A DNA stretch of 43,767 nucleotides from Planctomycetota bacterium (GTDB taxonomy: Bacteria > Planctomycetota > UBA1135 > GCA-002748355): NCBI GenBank assembly GCA_002685965.1, contig NYZE01000136.1, forward strand, positions 1 through 43,767. The letters run 5' to 3'. How positions within the stretch are numbered: position 1 is the first letter of the stretch; every line of letters starts with the position of its first letter. Positions 31,462 to 39,801 of this stretch are shown here, piece by piece. The position numbers were made by a program, and so were the translations under genes. The notes beneath the pieces were generated by a model, which did not search any database, was not told the origin of the DNA, and was given only the letters and a program-made list of their open reading frames with translations.

Positions 31462-32946
31462 ATGGCAAGTTGGAAAGACGTCCAGTTCCTGGATGCTAAA
31501 GAGCAGAAGGCGTTACAGAACCGCCTACTACAGCGGTTTGTCGAGCGCCAGTTGTATCCGTTCAGCCCCTGGTACAAGGCGCTGTTCGACAAGCACTCGA
31601 TCCGCCCGGGTCACATTCGGCGCGTCGAAGACCTCGCCGACGTGCCATTCACGTCGAAGAACGACCTGCTGGCGACACCGGAAGATCCGGATCGACCGCG
31701 CCGCTTCGTGCTGCACCCTTCGCCCGAGTTGATCCGCGCGCACTGGCCGGCACTGCAGAAGGTGCAGCTACTCGCCCAACGCACGCTGTTTGGCAAGGAA
31801 CGCGTGCGCAAGGACCTGCGCCGCGAGTACTACCCCATCTTCGTCACCTTCACGACCGGCCGTAGCGCCGTGCCAGTGCCATTCTTCTACAGCGGGCACG
31901 ACCTCGACAACCTGACCGAGTCGGGGCTGCGGCTCACCGACACGCTGGCGTTTCGCGAGGACGACCGCGGCCTCAATCTGTTCCCGTACGCCCCGCACCT
32001 GGCGTTCTGGCAAGTGGCGATGGGCGGCATCGCCGCAGGCACACTGGTCATGCACACCGGCGGCGGCAAGGTCGCCGGCACCGAAGGCAACCTTCGTGCG
32101 CTCGAACGCATCAAGCCGCACATCATACTCGGCGTACCCGGCTATCTCTATCACCTGATGCGCGAGGCGCTCAAGCGCGACCTGCGCATCGAAGGCGTGC
32201 GCGAGGTCGTGTTCGGAGCCGACAGTGTGCCACCGGGCCTCAAACAGAAGGCGCACATGCTCATGGAGAAGCTCGGTTCACCCAACGTCTCGGTGCTGGG
32301 CACGTATGGCTTTACTGAAGCGCGCATGGCCTGGGGCGAGTGCCCGACGCCCGACGGCTCGTCGTCCGGCTATCACGTATTCCCGGACATGGGCATCTTC
32401 GAGGTCATCAACCCGGACACCGGCGAAGTGTTGCCGCACGAGGCCGACGGCGAGCTGGTCTACACGCCACTAACCGGTCGGGGCACCACCGTGTTCCGCT
32501 ACCGCACCGGCGACCTCGTCGAGGGTGGCATCAACCACGAGCCGTGCCCCTACTGCGGACGTACGCTGCCACGCATCAGCAGCCGGTTATCACGGGTCTC
32601 GAGTGTGCACACGATCAACCTCAAGAAGGTCAAGGGCACGCTGATCAACCTCGAGGAACTCGGCCGCGTGCTCGCAGACGATCTCGAAATCGAGGAGTGG
32701 CAAGTCGAGCTGCGCAAGAAGGACAACGACCCACACGAGGTCGACGAATTGGTCGTCAACATCGCGCTCAAGGCAGGCGCCGACCAGGCAGGAGTCGAAG
32801 CACGCATTCGCGAGCGGATCAAGTCACACTGTGAGATCTCGCCGAACCTGGTTCGCTTCCTGGAGATCGAACAGTTGCTCGACAAACTGGGCATGGAACG
32901 TGAGATGAAGGAGAAGCGGTTCGTCGACGCGAGGAAGTCCTCATGA
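31462..32946 (+). CDS. PaaK-type AMP-forming acyl-CoA ligase
   Basis: A 494-residue ligase of the phenylacetate-CoA ligase (PaaK) branch of the adenylate-forming superfamily. Family features are PWYKALFDKHSIRPG, DLADVPFTSKNDLLAT, GTYGFTEARMAWGEC, FRYRTGDLVEGG and the PaaK-typical CPYCGRTLPRISSRLSR with a CxxCG pair. The ATP-binding loop reads TFTTGRSAVPVPF, where the usual TTGKP is TTGRS, so substrate or kinetics may differ. It activates a carboxylic acid as the CoA thioester. Its stop overlaps the thiolase start by 4 bases, so it is the likely entry enzyme of the beta-oxidation operon; the acid could be aromatic or a fatty acid. Confidence 0.85.
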   Translation: MASWKDVQFLDAKEQKALQNRLLQRFVERQLYPFSPWYKALFDKHSIRPGHIRRVEDLADVPFTSKNDLLATPEDPDRPRRFVLHPSPELIRAHWPALQKVQLLAQRTLFGKERVRKDLRREYYPIFVTFTTGRSAVPVPFFYSGHDLDNLTESGLRLTDTLAFREDDRGLNLFPYAPHLAFWQVAMGGIAAGTLVMHTGGGKVAGTEGNLRALERIKPHIILGVPGYLYHLMREALKRDLRIEGVREVVFGADSVPPGLKQKAHMLMEKLGSPNVSVLGTYGFTEARMAWGECPTPDGSSSGYHVFPDMGIFEVINPDTGEVLPHEADGELVYTPLTGRGTTVFRYRTGDLVEGGINHEPCPYCGRTLPRISSRLSRVSSVHTINLKKVKGTLINLEELGRVLADDLEIEEWQVELRKKDNDPHEVDELVVNIALKAGADQAGVEARIRERIKSHCEISPNLVRFLEIEQLLDKLGMEREMKEKRFVDARKSS

Positions 32947-34259
32947 CCACCTCGCTTCGCTTTCCCGACGCACCCGAGCAACGGCCGGTGATCGTCGCCG
33001 GCGCACGCACACCGTGGATCAAATCGGGGACCGCGTTCAAGAAGTCCTCGGCCGCCGACCTCGGCGTGCAGGTGGTGCGCGAGGTCCTGGCGCGCGCCGA
33101 GCTACACTCTGCTGACGTCGACGAGGTCGTGCTCGGCTGCGTCGGCCCCCTCGCCAAAGAGGCCAACATCGCACGGGTCGTCGCATTGCGCGCTGGCATC
33201 CCGGCGGAGACACCGGCGTTCACGGTGCAACGCAACTGCGCTTCCGGCTTCCAGGCAATCGAAGACGCGGCACGCCGCATCGTGACCGGAGAAGGCTCCG
33301 TCTACGTCGTCGGCGGGACAGAGTGCATGTCGTCGTATCCGCTGATGTTCGGCGACCGCATGACGGCGTTGTTCGAGCGCATGTTCAAGAGTCGCTCGTT
33401 CATGCAACGAGTCAAGACACTTCTGTCGTTCCGCCTGTCGATGCTGAAACCTCGCATCGCTCTGGTCGAAGGCCTGACTGATCCGACGTGCGGCATGATC
33501 ATGGGACTCACGGCCGAGAAGCTCGCCAACGAGTGGGGCATCTCGCGCGACGAGCAGGACCGCTTCGCACTCGAGTCACACCGCCGCGCCAGCCGGGCCT
33601 GGGAAGCGGGTGCCTTCGCCGACGAGGTGCTCGATGTCTTCCTCGCACCAGACGGCACTGCAGTGAGCGCCGACAACGGTCCACGCAAGGACCAGTCGCT
33701 CGAGCAACTCGGCAAGCTGCGCCCGTTCTTCGACCGCCACGAGGGCACCGTCACCGTCGGAAACGCTTGCCCCGTCACCGACGGCGCGGTCGCACTGCTG
33801 ATGATGTCGGAGGCGGAAGCGAAACGACGCGGCCTGGCGATTCGCGGCAAGCTGGTGTCGTCTGCTGTTGTAGGTCTCGATCCATCGATCATGGGTCTGG
33901 GTCCGGCGCTTGCAGCGCCGGCGGCGCTGCGCGCCGCGGGTTGCACCAGCAAGGACGTCGATCTCTGGGAGATCAACGAAGCGTTCGCGGCGCAGGCCAT
34001 CGCCTGCCAGAAGGCGCTGGACTCCAACGACTTCGGCCGCAATCAACTCGGCCTGGACGGCGCGTTCGGTGCGCCCGATCCGGCCAAGCTCAACCGTCGC
34101 GGCGGCGCGATCGCACTCGGCCACCCGATCGGCGCGACGGGCGCCCGCCTCGTGTTGACCGCGATCGACCAGTTGCGCGAATCCGGCGGTCTGTCCGTCA
34201 CGACCGCGTGTGTCGGCGGCGGCCAAGGTGCCGCACAGGTCTGGGAGGTGGCGGCATGA
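32943..34259 (+). CDS. Acetyl-CoA acyltransferase (thiolase, FadI/FadA-like)
   Basis: A 438-residue thiolase. The nucleophile is Cys99 in VQRNCASGFQAIE, the catalytic His is His394 in GGAIALGHPIGATGAR and the second Cys is Cys423 in TACVGGGQGAA; WEINEAFAAQA supplies the Asn-Glu-Ala-Phe motif. The length matches the FadI/trifunctional beta-subunit kind better than short thiolases (~390). It performs the thiolytic last step of fatty-acid beta-oxidation. It overlaps the ligase gene upstream and the hydratase/dehydrogenase gene downstream, each by an ATGA-type 4-base overlap. It would form a multienzyme complex with the alpha subunit that follows. Confidence 0.93.
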   Translation: MTTSLRFPDAPEQRPVIVAGARTPWIKSGTAFKKSSAADLGVQVVREVLARAELHSADVDEVVLGCVGPLAKEANIARVVALRAGIPAETPAFTVQRNCASGFQAIEDAARRIVTGEGSVYVVGGTECMSSYPLMFGDRMTALFERMFKSRSFMQRVKTLLSFRLSMLKPRIALVEGLTDPTCGMIMGLTAEKLANEWGISRDEQDRFALESHRRASRAWEAGAFADEVLDVFLAPDGTAVSADNGPRKDQSLEQLGKLRPFFDRHEGTVTVGNACPVTDGAVALLMMSEAEAKRRGLAIRGKLVSSAVVGLDPSIMGLGPALAAPAALRAAGCTSKDVDLWEINEAFAAQAIACQKALDSNDFGRNQLGLDGAFGAPDPAKLNRRGGAIALGHPIGATGARLVLTAIDQLRESGGLSVTTACVGGGQGAAQVWEVAA

Positions 34260-36421
34260 GCGGCGAGAGCTTTGGCGACTGGGTGACGCTCGAAGACCAA
34301 GGCGGCGTCCTCCTGCTGCGACTCGCCGATCCCTCCGGCAACTACTTCGTCTTCAACGCAGCCAGCGTAGAGGAACTCGAGAAGGCCATCTCCGCGATCG
34401 AGAGCCGTGGCCCCAAGGGCCTGGTCGTGATCGGCACCGAGCGCGGCTTCATCGCCGGCGCAGACGTGAACATGCTGCTGGCCGTCGACAACGAGAAGAG
34501 CGCGGCGGAGATGTCGCGGCGCGGCCATGCTCTGTTCGGTCGATTGGCGCGCCTGGCCTGCCCGACGGTTGCCGCAATCCACGGTCCATGTCTCGGCGGC
34601 GGACTCGAGCTTGCACTGTCGCTCGACTGGCGCATCGCAACGAAGGCCAAGGAGACCAAGCTCGGCTTGCCCGAGGTGCGGCTCGGCATCCTGCCGGGTT
34701 GGGGCGGCACGCAACGACTGCCACGACTGGTCGGCCTGCCGAACGCGCTCGACATGATGCTCAAGGGCTCGCAGCTCGATGGCAGCCGCGCGCTGAAACG
34801 CAAGCTGATCGACCGACTCGTGCCCAAGGAGTGGCTGCTCGACAAGGCCATCGAGCAAGTCTCCCGCGGCAAGCCGCGACGCAAGCTACCGCCCATCGTG
34901 CGCTTCCTGTCGTTCACCGGCATCGGTCGCGGCATCGTGCGGCGCAAGGTCGAGAAGACCCTGAGCGCCGGGCAGGGTCGTTTCTTTGCCGCGCCACCGC
35001 AGATTCTCGACGTGACGCTACGCGGCCTGGCCGCTGGCCCCGCCGGCGACTTCGAAGCGGAAGCGATCGGTCTCGGCAAACTCACGGCGAGTGCGACCTG
35101 CAAGAATCTGATCCGCTTGTTCCTGGAGAGCGAGAAGGCGCGCAAGTTGTCGCGCGACCTCGATCCGAGTGCGCCGGCCGTGCAGCGGGCGGTCGTCGTC
35201 GGCGCTGGCGTCATGGGTGCCGGCATCGCTGGCGTGATGGCCAAACGCGGCATCCACACCCGCCTCGTGGATCTGTCGGCCGAAGCGCTCAGCCGCGCCG
35301 TCGGCCGTCTGGGCAAAGCCATGCGCAAGTCGTTGAAGCGACGCCAGATCAAGCCGCACGAGTATCAGGCGACGATGGACCGACTCACGGCCTCGACAAA
35401 GTTGGCAGGTTTCACCGGCGCTGATGTCGTGCTCGAAGCAGTTGCCGAGAACATGGACCTCAAGCGCAAGATCTTCGGCGATGCCGCCAGCAGGGTCAGC
35501 CACGGCACGCTCTTGTGCACCAACACCTCATCTCTGCCGCTGTCCGAAATGGCTGAGGGGCTGCCGCATCCGGATCGTTTGGTCGGGCTGCACTTCTTCA
35601 ACCCGCCGGAGAAGATGCCGCTCGTCGAGGTGATTCGTTACGAGCACAGCAGTGACACTGCGCTCGCACGCGCGGCGCGCTTGGCCGCGGACCTCGGCAA
35701 GTTCCCGGTGCTCGTCCGCGAATGCGCCGGGTTTCTCGTCAACCGCTGCCTGTCGCCCTACCTCGGTCAGGCGGTGCTGCTGCTCGAAGAAGGCGTCACC
35801 GTCGAACGCATCGATGAAGTGGCCACCGACTTCGGCATGCCCATGGGACCGCTGCACTTGCTCGACGTCGTCGGCTGGGATGTCGCAGCCAGCGTCTGCC
35901 GCGTCATGGGAGATGCGTTCCCGGAGCGCATGGAGCCATCCGGCTACTTCGACGCGATGCGCGACGCTGGTCTGCTCGGAGAGAAGTCCAGGAGCGGCAT
36001 CTATCGCTACGAGAAGGGCAAGAAACAGGGCGTCAACGGCACCGCGCTGGCGTTGCTGCGAGACAAGGGCTTCACGCGCTCATCCGCGGCGACGCCCGAC
36101 GCCGCTGACATCCGTGACCGGTTGTTGCTGCCGCTCGTCGCCGAGGCCTATCGCTGCCTCGACGAGGGTATCGTCGACAGCGAGGGTCAGTGCGACCTGG
36201 CGATGGTCATGGGGATCGGCTTCCCGCCCCATCTCGGCGGCCCGATCACCTGGGCGCAGGCGCGTAGCCTCGACGAAGTCGAAGGTCGCCTGCAAATTCT
36301 GAGCGGGCGCTACGACCAACGCCTGGCGCAGGCAGCACGGGTCATCGAGGCCGTACGCACCAGCGACACGACCGCGTCCAAGGAGTCCGTGTCAGCATCG
36401 GAACCGGCGCGCCACGCTTGA
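34256..36421 (+). CDS. Enoyl-CoA hydratase / 3-hydroxyacyl-CoA dehydrogenase (FadJ/FadB-type alpha subunit)
   Basis: A 721-residue bifunctional beta-oxidation enzyme. The hydratase domain (~1-190) has both catalytic glutamates: Glu118 in GGGLELALSLDWRIA and Glu140 in GLPEVRLGILPGWGGTQR. The NAD-binding fold starts at ~312 (VVVGAGVMGAGIAGVMAKRG). The dehydrogenase site includes LHFFNPPEKMPLVEV and CAGFLVNR. C-terminal dehydrogenase helices follow to ~700. The ATG at 34256 overlaps the thiolase stop (ATGA). It is the alpha partner of the thiolase. A hairpin sits 10 bases after its stop, before the convergent acyl-CoA dehydrogenase. Confidence 0.94.
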   Translation: MSGESFGDWVTLEDQGGVLLLRLADPSGNYFVFNAASVEELEKAISAIESRGPKGLVVIGTERGFIAGADVNMLLAVDNEKSAAEMSRRGHALFGRLARLACPTVAAIHGPCLGGGLELALSLDWRIATKAKETKLGLPEVRLGILPGWGGTQRLPRLVGLPNALDMMLKGSQLDGSRALKRKLIDRLVPKEWLLDKAIEQVSRGKPRRKLPPIVRFLSFTGIGRGIVRRKVEKTLSAGQGRFFAAPPQILDVTLRGLAAGPAGDFEAEAIGLGKLTASATCKNLIRLFLESEKARKLSRDLDPSAPAVQRAVVVGAGVMGAGIAGVMAKRGIHTRLVDLSAEALSRAVGRLGKAMRKSLKRRQIKPHEYQATMDRLTASTKLAGFTGADVVLEAVAENMDLKRKIFGDAASRVSHGTLLCTNTSSLPLSEMAEGLPHPDRLVGLHFFNPPEKMPLVEVIRYEHSSDTALARAARLAADLGKFPVLVRECAGFLVNRCLSPYLGQAVLLLEEGVTVERIDEVATDFGMPMGPLHLLDVVGWDVAASVCRVMGDAFPERMEPSGYFDAMRDAGLLGEKSRSGIYRYEKGKKQGVNGTALALLRDKGFTRSSAATPDAADIRDRLLLPLVAEAYRCLDEGIVDSEGQCDLAMVMGIGFPPHLGGPITWAQARSLDEVEGRLQILSGRYDQRLAQAARVIEAVRTSDTTASKESVSASEPARHA

Positions 36422-36431
36422 GCCGCTTCTA

Positions 36432-36451
36432 GACGGCCGTCGACGGCCGTC
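36432..36451. terminator. Bidirectional terminator hairpin between convergent beta-oxidation genes
   Basis: GACGGCCGTC occurs twice in tandem, each copy itself a palindrome, so the 20 bases fold as an 8-bp GC-rich stem with loop TCGA. It lies in the 44-base gap between the stops of two convergent genes. A short CTTTCCCC follows on the plus strand; the T-run is weak. Confidence 0.55.
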
Positions 36452-36465
36452 CTTTCCCCAGAACG

Positions 36466-38397
36466 CTAGCACGCGGTAACGGAGTCCCGGTCCGGGGTCG
36501 ACGCCTTCGACTCGCCGCGCATCTCCTTGAGCATCTCGTCCATCGAGGGTGGCGCAAGGTCTTCCGGCGTGACGCCGAGGCCCATGATGCCCTTCTCGAG
36601 CCACTCGTGGGTGCCGTCGAGGACCTCACGGCCGACGCCGTACTTGAGGTCGTCATCGTTGCTCCAAAGCGCGCCAAACAGTTGCCGCACGCGGTCGCGG
36701 CAATTGCTAGCCGTCAAGTCGGCGAGACGCTGCGCACTCTTGGCGTTGGCGTCGCCCATCTGCTGCATCCGGTGGGCGCGCGCGACGGCGCAGGTCATGA
36801 CGAACAATTCGAGCGCGACGTCGACGCAGCGGAACAGGAAGGCCTGCTTCTTCTCGAGCCTCGGGCCGAAGCGGACCATGCCGTGGAAGATGTTGCGCGC
36901 GAGCTTGCGTCCCGAGCGGTGCACGAAGCGCATGTGCTTGGCGAGCTTGCCGAACTCGCCGTAGCGCGGCGGCCAGCCCCAGGACAACCACTGTTTCGCG
37001 TACCAGGGCACGTAGAACATGCCGACCTTGGGCAGCAGCGCGAGCTTCTTGCCCAAGGTCACCTTCGGGTCGATCAGGCCGCCCGCGACCTGCAGGTGCT
37101 TGTCGACAGCCTCACGCGCGATGAACAGGTGCATGATCTCCGAGGATCCCTCGAAGATCAGGTTGATGCGGGAGTCGCGCATCATGCGCTCGATGCCAAT
37201 CGGACAATCGCCGCGCTCCTTCAGCGAGCGTTCGGTCTCGTAGCCACGCCCGCCGCGCACTTGCAGGCCCTCGTCGACGCAGCGCCAGGCGCGGACCGTG
37301 TTCCATTCCTTGGCCGCTGCCGCTTCGAGTCGAATGTCGGCGCCGTCCCTGTCGGCCAAATCGCCGCAGTACTCGGAAACGGCTTCCATCGCGAACGCAG
37401 ACGCGGCGATGTCGGCGACCTTGTGCGCGATCGCTTCGTGCTTGCCGATCGGCGCCCCCCACTGCACGCGCACGCTGGCCCACTTGCGGCACATCTCGGT
37501 CAGCCCCTTGGCCGCGCCGGCCGTGCCCGCCGGCAACGACAGGCGACCGGTGTTCAGCGTGACCAACGCGATCTTGAGCCCCTCGCCTTCCTTACCGATC
37601 AGGTTCCCAGCCGGGATCTTGACGTTGTTGAAGCTGATCTGCGCGTTCGAGAGGGCCTTGAGACCCATGAAGCGACTCCGGTGGTCGACCTTCACGCCTT
37701 CCCAAGCTGTCTCGACGACGAAGCAGTGGATCTTGCCGTTGCCGGGATCGTGCGCCATGACGACGAGCAGATCGGCGAGCGTGCCGTTCGTGCACCAGAG
37801 CTTGACGCCGTTGAGCACGTAGTGCGTGCCGTCCTCGCTCTTGACCGCGGTCGTCGCAAGCTTGCCGGGGTCGGAACCGACCTGTGGCTCGGTCAGCGCG
37901 AAGGCCGAGATCGAGCCCTTGGCGCAACGCGGCAGGTACTGCTCCTTGAGTTCCTTGCTGCCGAACATCTTGAGCGGGTTCGGCACGCCGATCGCCTGAT
38001 GTGCCGAGAGCAGCGCAGTAACGTTCGCGTCGTAGCTACCCAGGAGCTTCATACAGCGGACGTACTCGGGATGCGTGAGCCCAAGGCCGCCGTACTCGAC
38101 GGGCACCTTCATGCCGAAGGCGCCGATCTCGCGCAGCGCGTCCACCACCTCGGGCGGATACTCGCCGGTCGCATCGATCTCGACCGGATCGACGACGTCG
38201 CGGAGCACGCCCTCGAGCTTGGCAAAGAAGTCCGTGAACTCAGGGCGATTGGGCTCCTCGACCGGATACGGGTGCACGAGGTCCAAGCGGAAGCGGCCCA
38301 GGAACAGTTCCTTGAGGAAGCTGTTGCCGTGCCAGGTCTTCTCTCGCGATGCCTCCGCGAGTTCGCGTGCTTCCAGCTCTTCTTTCGACGGGCTCAT
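36466..38397 (-). CDS. Long-chain acyl-CoA dehydrogenase (VLCAD/ACAD9-like) with C-terminal extension
   Basis: A 643-residue flavoenzyme, larger than standard acyl-CoA dehydrogenases (~380-400). The dehydrogenase core spans ~45-430: EYGGLGLTHPEYVRC, FALTEPQVGSDPGKLAT, LNGVKLWCTNG and the catalytic Glu in NLIFEGSSEIMHLFIAREA. The extra ~200 C-terminal residues, helical and rich in basic residues, match the VLCAD/ACAD9 architecture, which attaches these enzymes to the membrane. GGAG lies 8 bases before the ATG. It convergently faces the ligase-thiolase-hydratase/dehydrogenase operon and supplies the first oxidation step of the same cycle. Confidence 0.92.
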   Translation of the reverse strand: MSPSKEELEARELAEASREKTWHGNSFLKELFLGRFRLDLVHPYPVEEPNRPEFTDFFAKLEGVLRDVVDPVEIDATGEYPPEVVDALREIGAFGMKVPVEYGGLGLTHPEYVRCMKLLGSYDANVTALLSAHQAIGVPNPLKMFGSKELKEQYLPRCAKGSISAFALTEPQVGSDPGKLATTAVKSEDGTHYVLNGVKLWCTNGTLADLLVVMAHDPGNGKIHCFVVETAWEGVKVDHRSRFMGLKALSNAQISFNNVKIPAGNLIGKEGEGLKIALVTLNTGRLSLPAGTAGAAKGLTEMCRKWASVRVQWGAPIGKHEAIAHKVADIAASAFAMEAVSEYCGDLADRDGADIRLEAAAAKEWNTVRAWRCVDEGLQVRGGRGYETERSLKERGDCPIGIERMMRDSRINLIFEGSSEIMHLFIAREAVDKHLQVAGGLIDPKVTLGKKLALLPKVGMFYVPWYAKQWLSWGWPPRYGEFGKLAKHMRFVHRSGRKLARNIFHGMVRFGPRLEKKQAFLFRCVDVALELFVMTCAVARAHRMQQMGDANAKSAQRLADLTASNCRDRVRQLFGALWSNDDDLKYGVGREVLDGTHEWLEKGIMGLGVTPEDLAPPSMDEMLKEMRGESKASTPDRDSVTAC

Positions 38398-38796
38398 GTC
38401 GAGGTCTCCACAGATCCGTGCGCCATTAGTAGCCTACTGAACGGGCCGACTCTACCCTTGGTCGTCTTCCTGGCACGCCTGCTTGATCCCTTCCACGCGG
38501 ACCCCAGACCGCCAGCACGCGCGGACCGGGCGAAGGCCCCGACGACATGTGAAGGTCGGATGCTCCCTGGCTGTTCCTGAGGCGAAAGAGCGCGTCGAGC
38601 CTCGCCATGCAGGGCTCCCCAGCCCGGTTCGATTGGGCACGTGGCTACTGCATGACTCGTCGCTTCCGCTTCGGACTGTATCGGCGCCCACACCGCGGTC
38701 GCCCCTTTGGATCGCAGCAAAGTTGCTCTATGCTTTTCGCCCGTTCGCCTCGAACCACCGTCACTAACCAGAACGCCTCGATCCAGGTTCCGATCA
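38398..38796. other. Divergent intergenic region between acyl-CoA dehydrogenase and parvulin genes
   Basis: A 399-base region in which no frame shows family features or a supported start. It holds the parvulin promoter at 38707-38734. Upstream of the dehydrogenase, TAGGCT (minus strand) is a possible -10 box, but no matching -35 box was found. Confidence 0.45.
38707..38734 (+). promoter_or_regulatory. Promoter of the parvulin gene
   Basis: TTGGAT (38707-38712) and TATGCT (38729-38734) are 16 bases apart, giving a leader of about 55 bases before the ATG at 38797. It shares its -10 box and spacer length with the tRNA-Ala and glycosyltransferase promoters in this window. Confidence 0.45.
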
Positions 38797-39798
38797 ATGC
38801 CCGCACTCGACCTTTCCTTCCTTCGCCCGGTGCGCTTGCTCGCCATTTTGAGTGCCTTGAGCGCGACGCTTCCCGCGGCAGCTCTACCGAAGACCGCGGA
38901 CTCGAAACCAGAGCATGTACAGGGTTCGACGAAGCAGGCCAAGCGCGTCGTCAAGGTCAAGGACCTCAAGCGGCTGGTGCAGTTACTCGAGCGTATCGAG
39001 AGGGCCTGGGACTCCTTCATATCGCCCGCGCAGGTAATCGGCCGTCTGCGCCAGCGCACACCGTCGTATCGGACCTACAAAACCGCGACGAAGAAGCCCG
39101 CGGACACCGGAACTCCCGAAGCTAAGACCGTAACCGGAGACACGCCGGCCACACAGGCACCGCCCAAGACACCGTTGATCAGCGACGCGGCGAAGAAGAC
39201 GCTGCCCGCCGGAACGGTGTTCACCGTCGAGGACATGCCGGTCTCCGAGAAGGAAGTCCGCGACTTGGCCAACTACTTCGCCAGCTACCAGACCGGCAAG
39301 GACATCGACCATCTGCGCAGCGCGGTGCTCGAGCTGATCCAGGTCGCGACGGTGCAAGCCCAATACAAGGACAAGCTCGCGGAGCTGAAGAAGAAGATCG
39401 ACGGCTACCACAAGGTGGCGTCGGCCGCGGGCGCGGACTTTGGTTCCGTCGCACGCAAGCACTCCCAGTGCCCGAGCTCGGCACAGGGTGGCAACCTCGG
39501 GAGCTTCGGCCGAGTCGGCATGGTGCCGTCGTTCGCGCGTCAGGCATTTGGCACGGGCGTCGGCAAGCTGTCGCCGGTCTTTCCGTCCTCGTTCGGCTAC
39601 CACTTCATCAAGGTCACCGGCATGGAAAAGGGCGACAGCCCCGCCAAGTCGATGGTAACGGCGAGCCACGTTCTCGTGATGTACTCGAACGACCAGAGCG
39701 AGTTGCGCGAGCTGGCACAGAAGGCGAGTTCGGGCCGGAGCGAGGTCGCCGCGATTGACGACAAATGGCGCAACCGCTTGCCGTCCAGCTATCGATGA
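38797..39798 (+). CDS. Exported parvulin-type peptidyl-prolyl isomerase with permuted-looking domain
   Basis: A 333-residue exported protein. ATG 38797 starts the signal peptide (FLRPVRLLAILSALSATLPAAA). A low-complexity Thr/Pro/Lys region spans ~90-130. A SurA/PrsA-like chaperone segment (VSEKEVRDLANYFASYQTG, LRSAVLELIQVATVQAQY) spans ~145-200. The parvulin core follows: ADFGSVARKHSQCPSS, GGNLGSFGRVGMVPSFARQA, and FGYHFIKVTG with the conserved His269. The usual first strand (ARHILV-like) is missing before helix 1. Instead ASHVLVMYSND appears at 289-299, after the last strand. Predicted periplasmic folding catalyst for outer-membrane proteins. The nucleotidyltransferase gene starts 3 bases after its stop. 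Confidence 0.8.
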   Translation: MPALDLSFLRPVRLLAILSALSATLPAAALPKTADSKPEHVQGSTKQAKRVVKVKDLKRLVQLLERIERAWDSFISPAQVIGRLRQRTPSYRTYKTATKKPADTGTPEAKTVTGDTPATQAPPKTPLISDAAKKTLPAGTVFTVEDMPVSEKEVRDLANYFASYQTGKDIDHLRSAVLELIQVATVQAQYKDKLAELKKKIDGYHKVASAAGADFGSVARKHSQCPSSAQGGNLGSFGRVGMVPSFARQAFGTGVGKLSPVFPSSFGYHFIKVTGMEKGDSPAKSMVTASHVLVMYSNDQSELRELAQKASSGRSEVAAIDDKWRNRLPSSYR

Positions 39799-39801
39799 GC
39801 G

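Noticed and set aside
33488..34255. Upstream open extension of the hydratase/dehydrogenase frame
   Set aside because: It overlaps the thiolase in another frame and is Arg/Pro-rich; the ATG at 34256 overlapping the thiolase stop gives the normal hydratase N-terminus.
36378..36389. 12-bp match (CCAAGGAGTCCG) to one arm of the recG palindrome
   Set aside because: The match is short, lies inside the coding sequence of the beta-oxidation gene and has no second arm; similar CCAAGGAGT strings occur elsewhere in coding DNA.
36607..38580. 657-codon open frame on the plus strand
   Set aside because: It is opposite the acyl-CoA dehydrogenase, whose motifs are complete; the plus frame has no recognisable domain.
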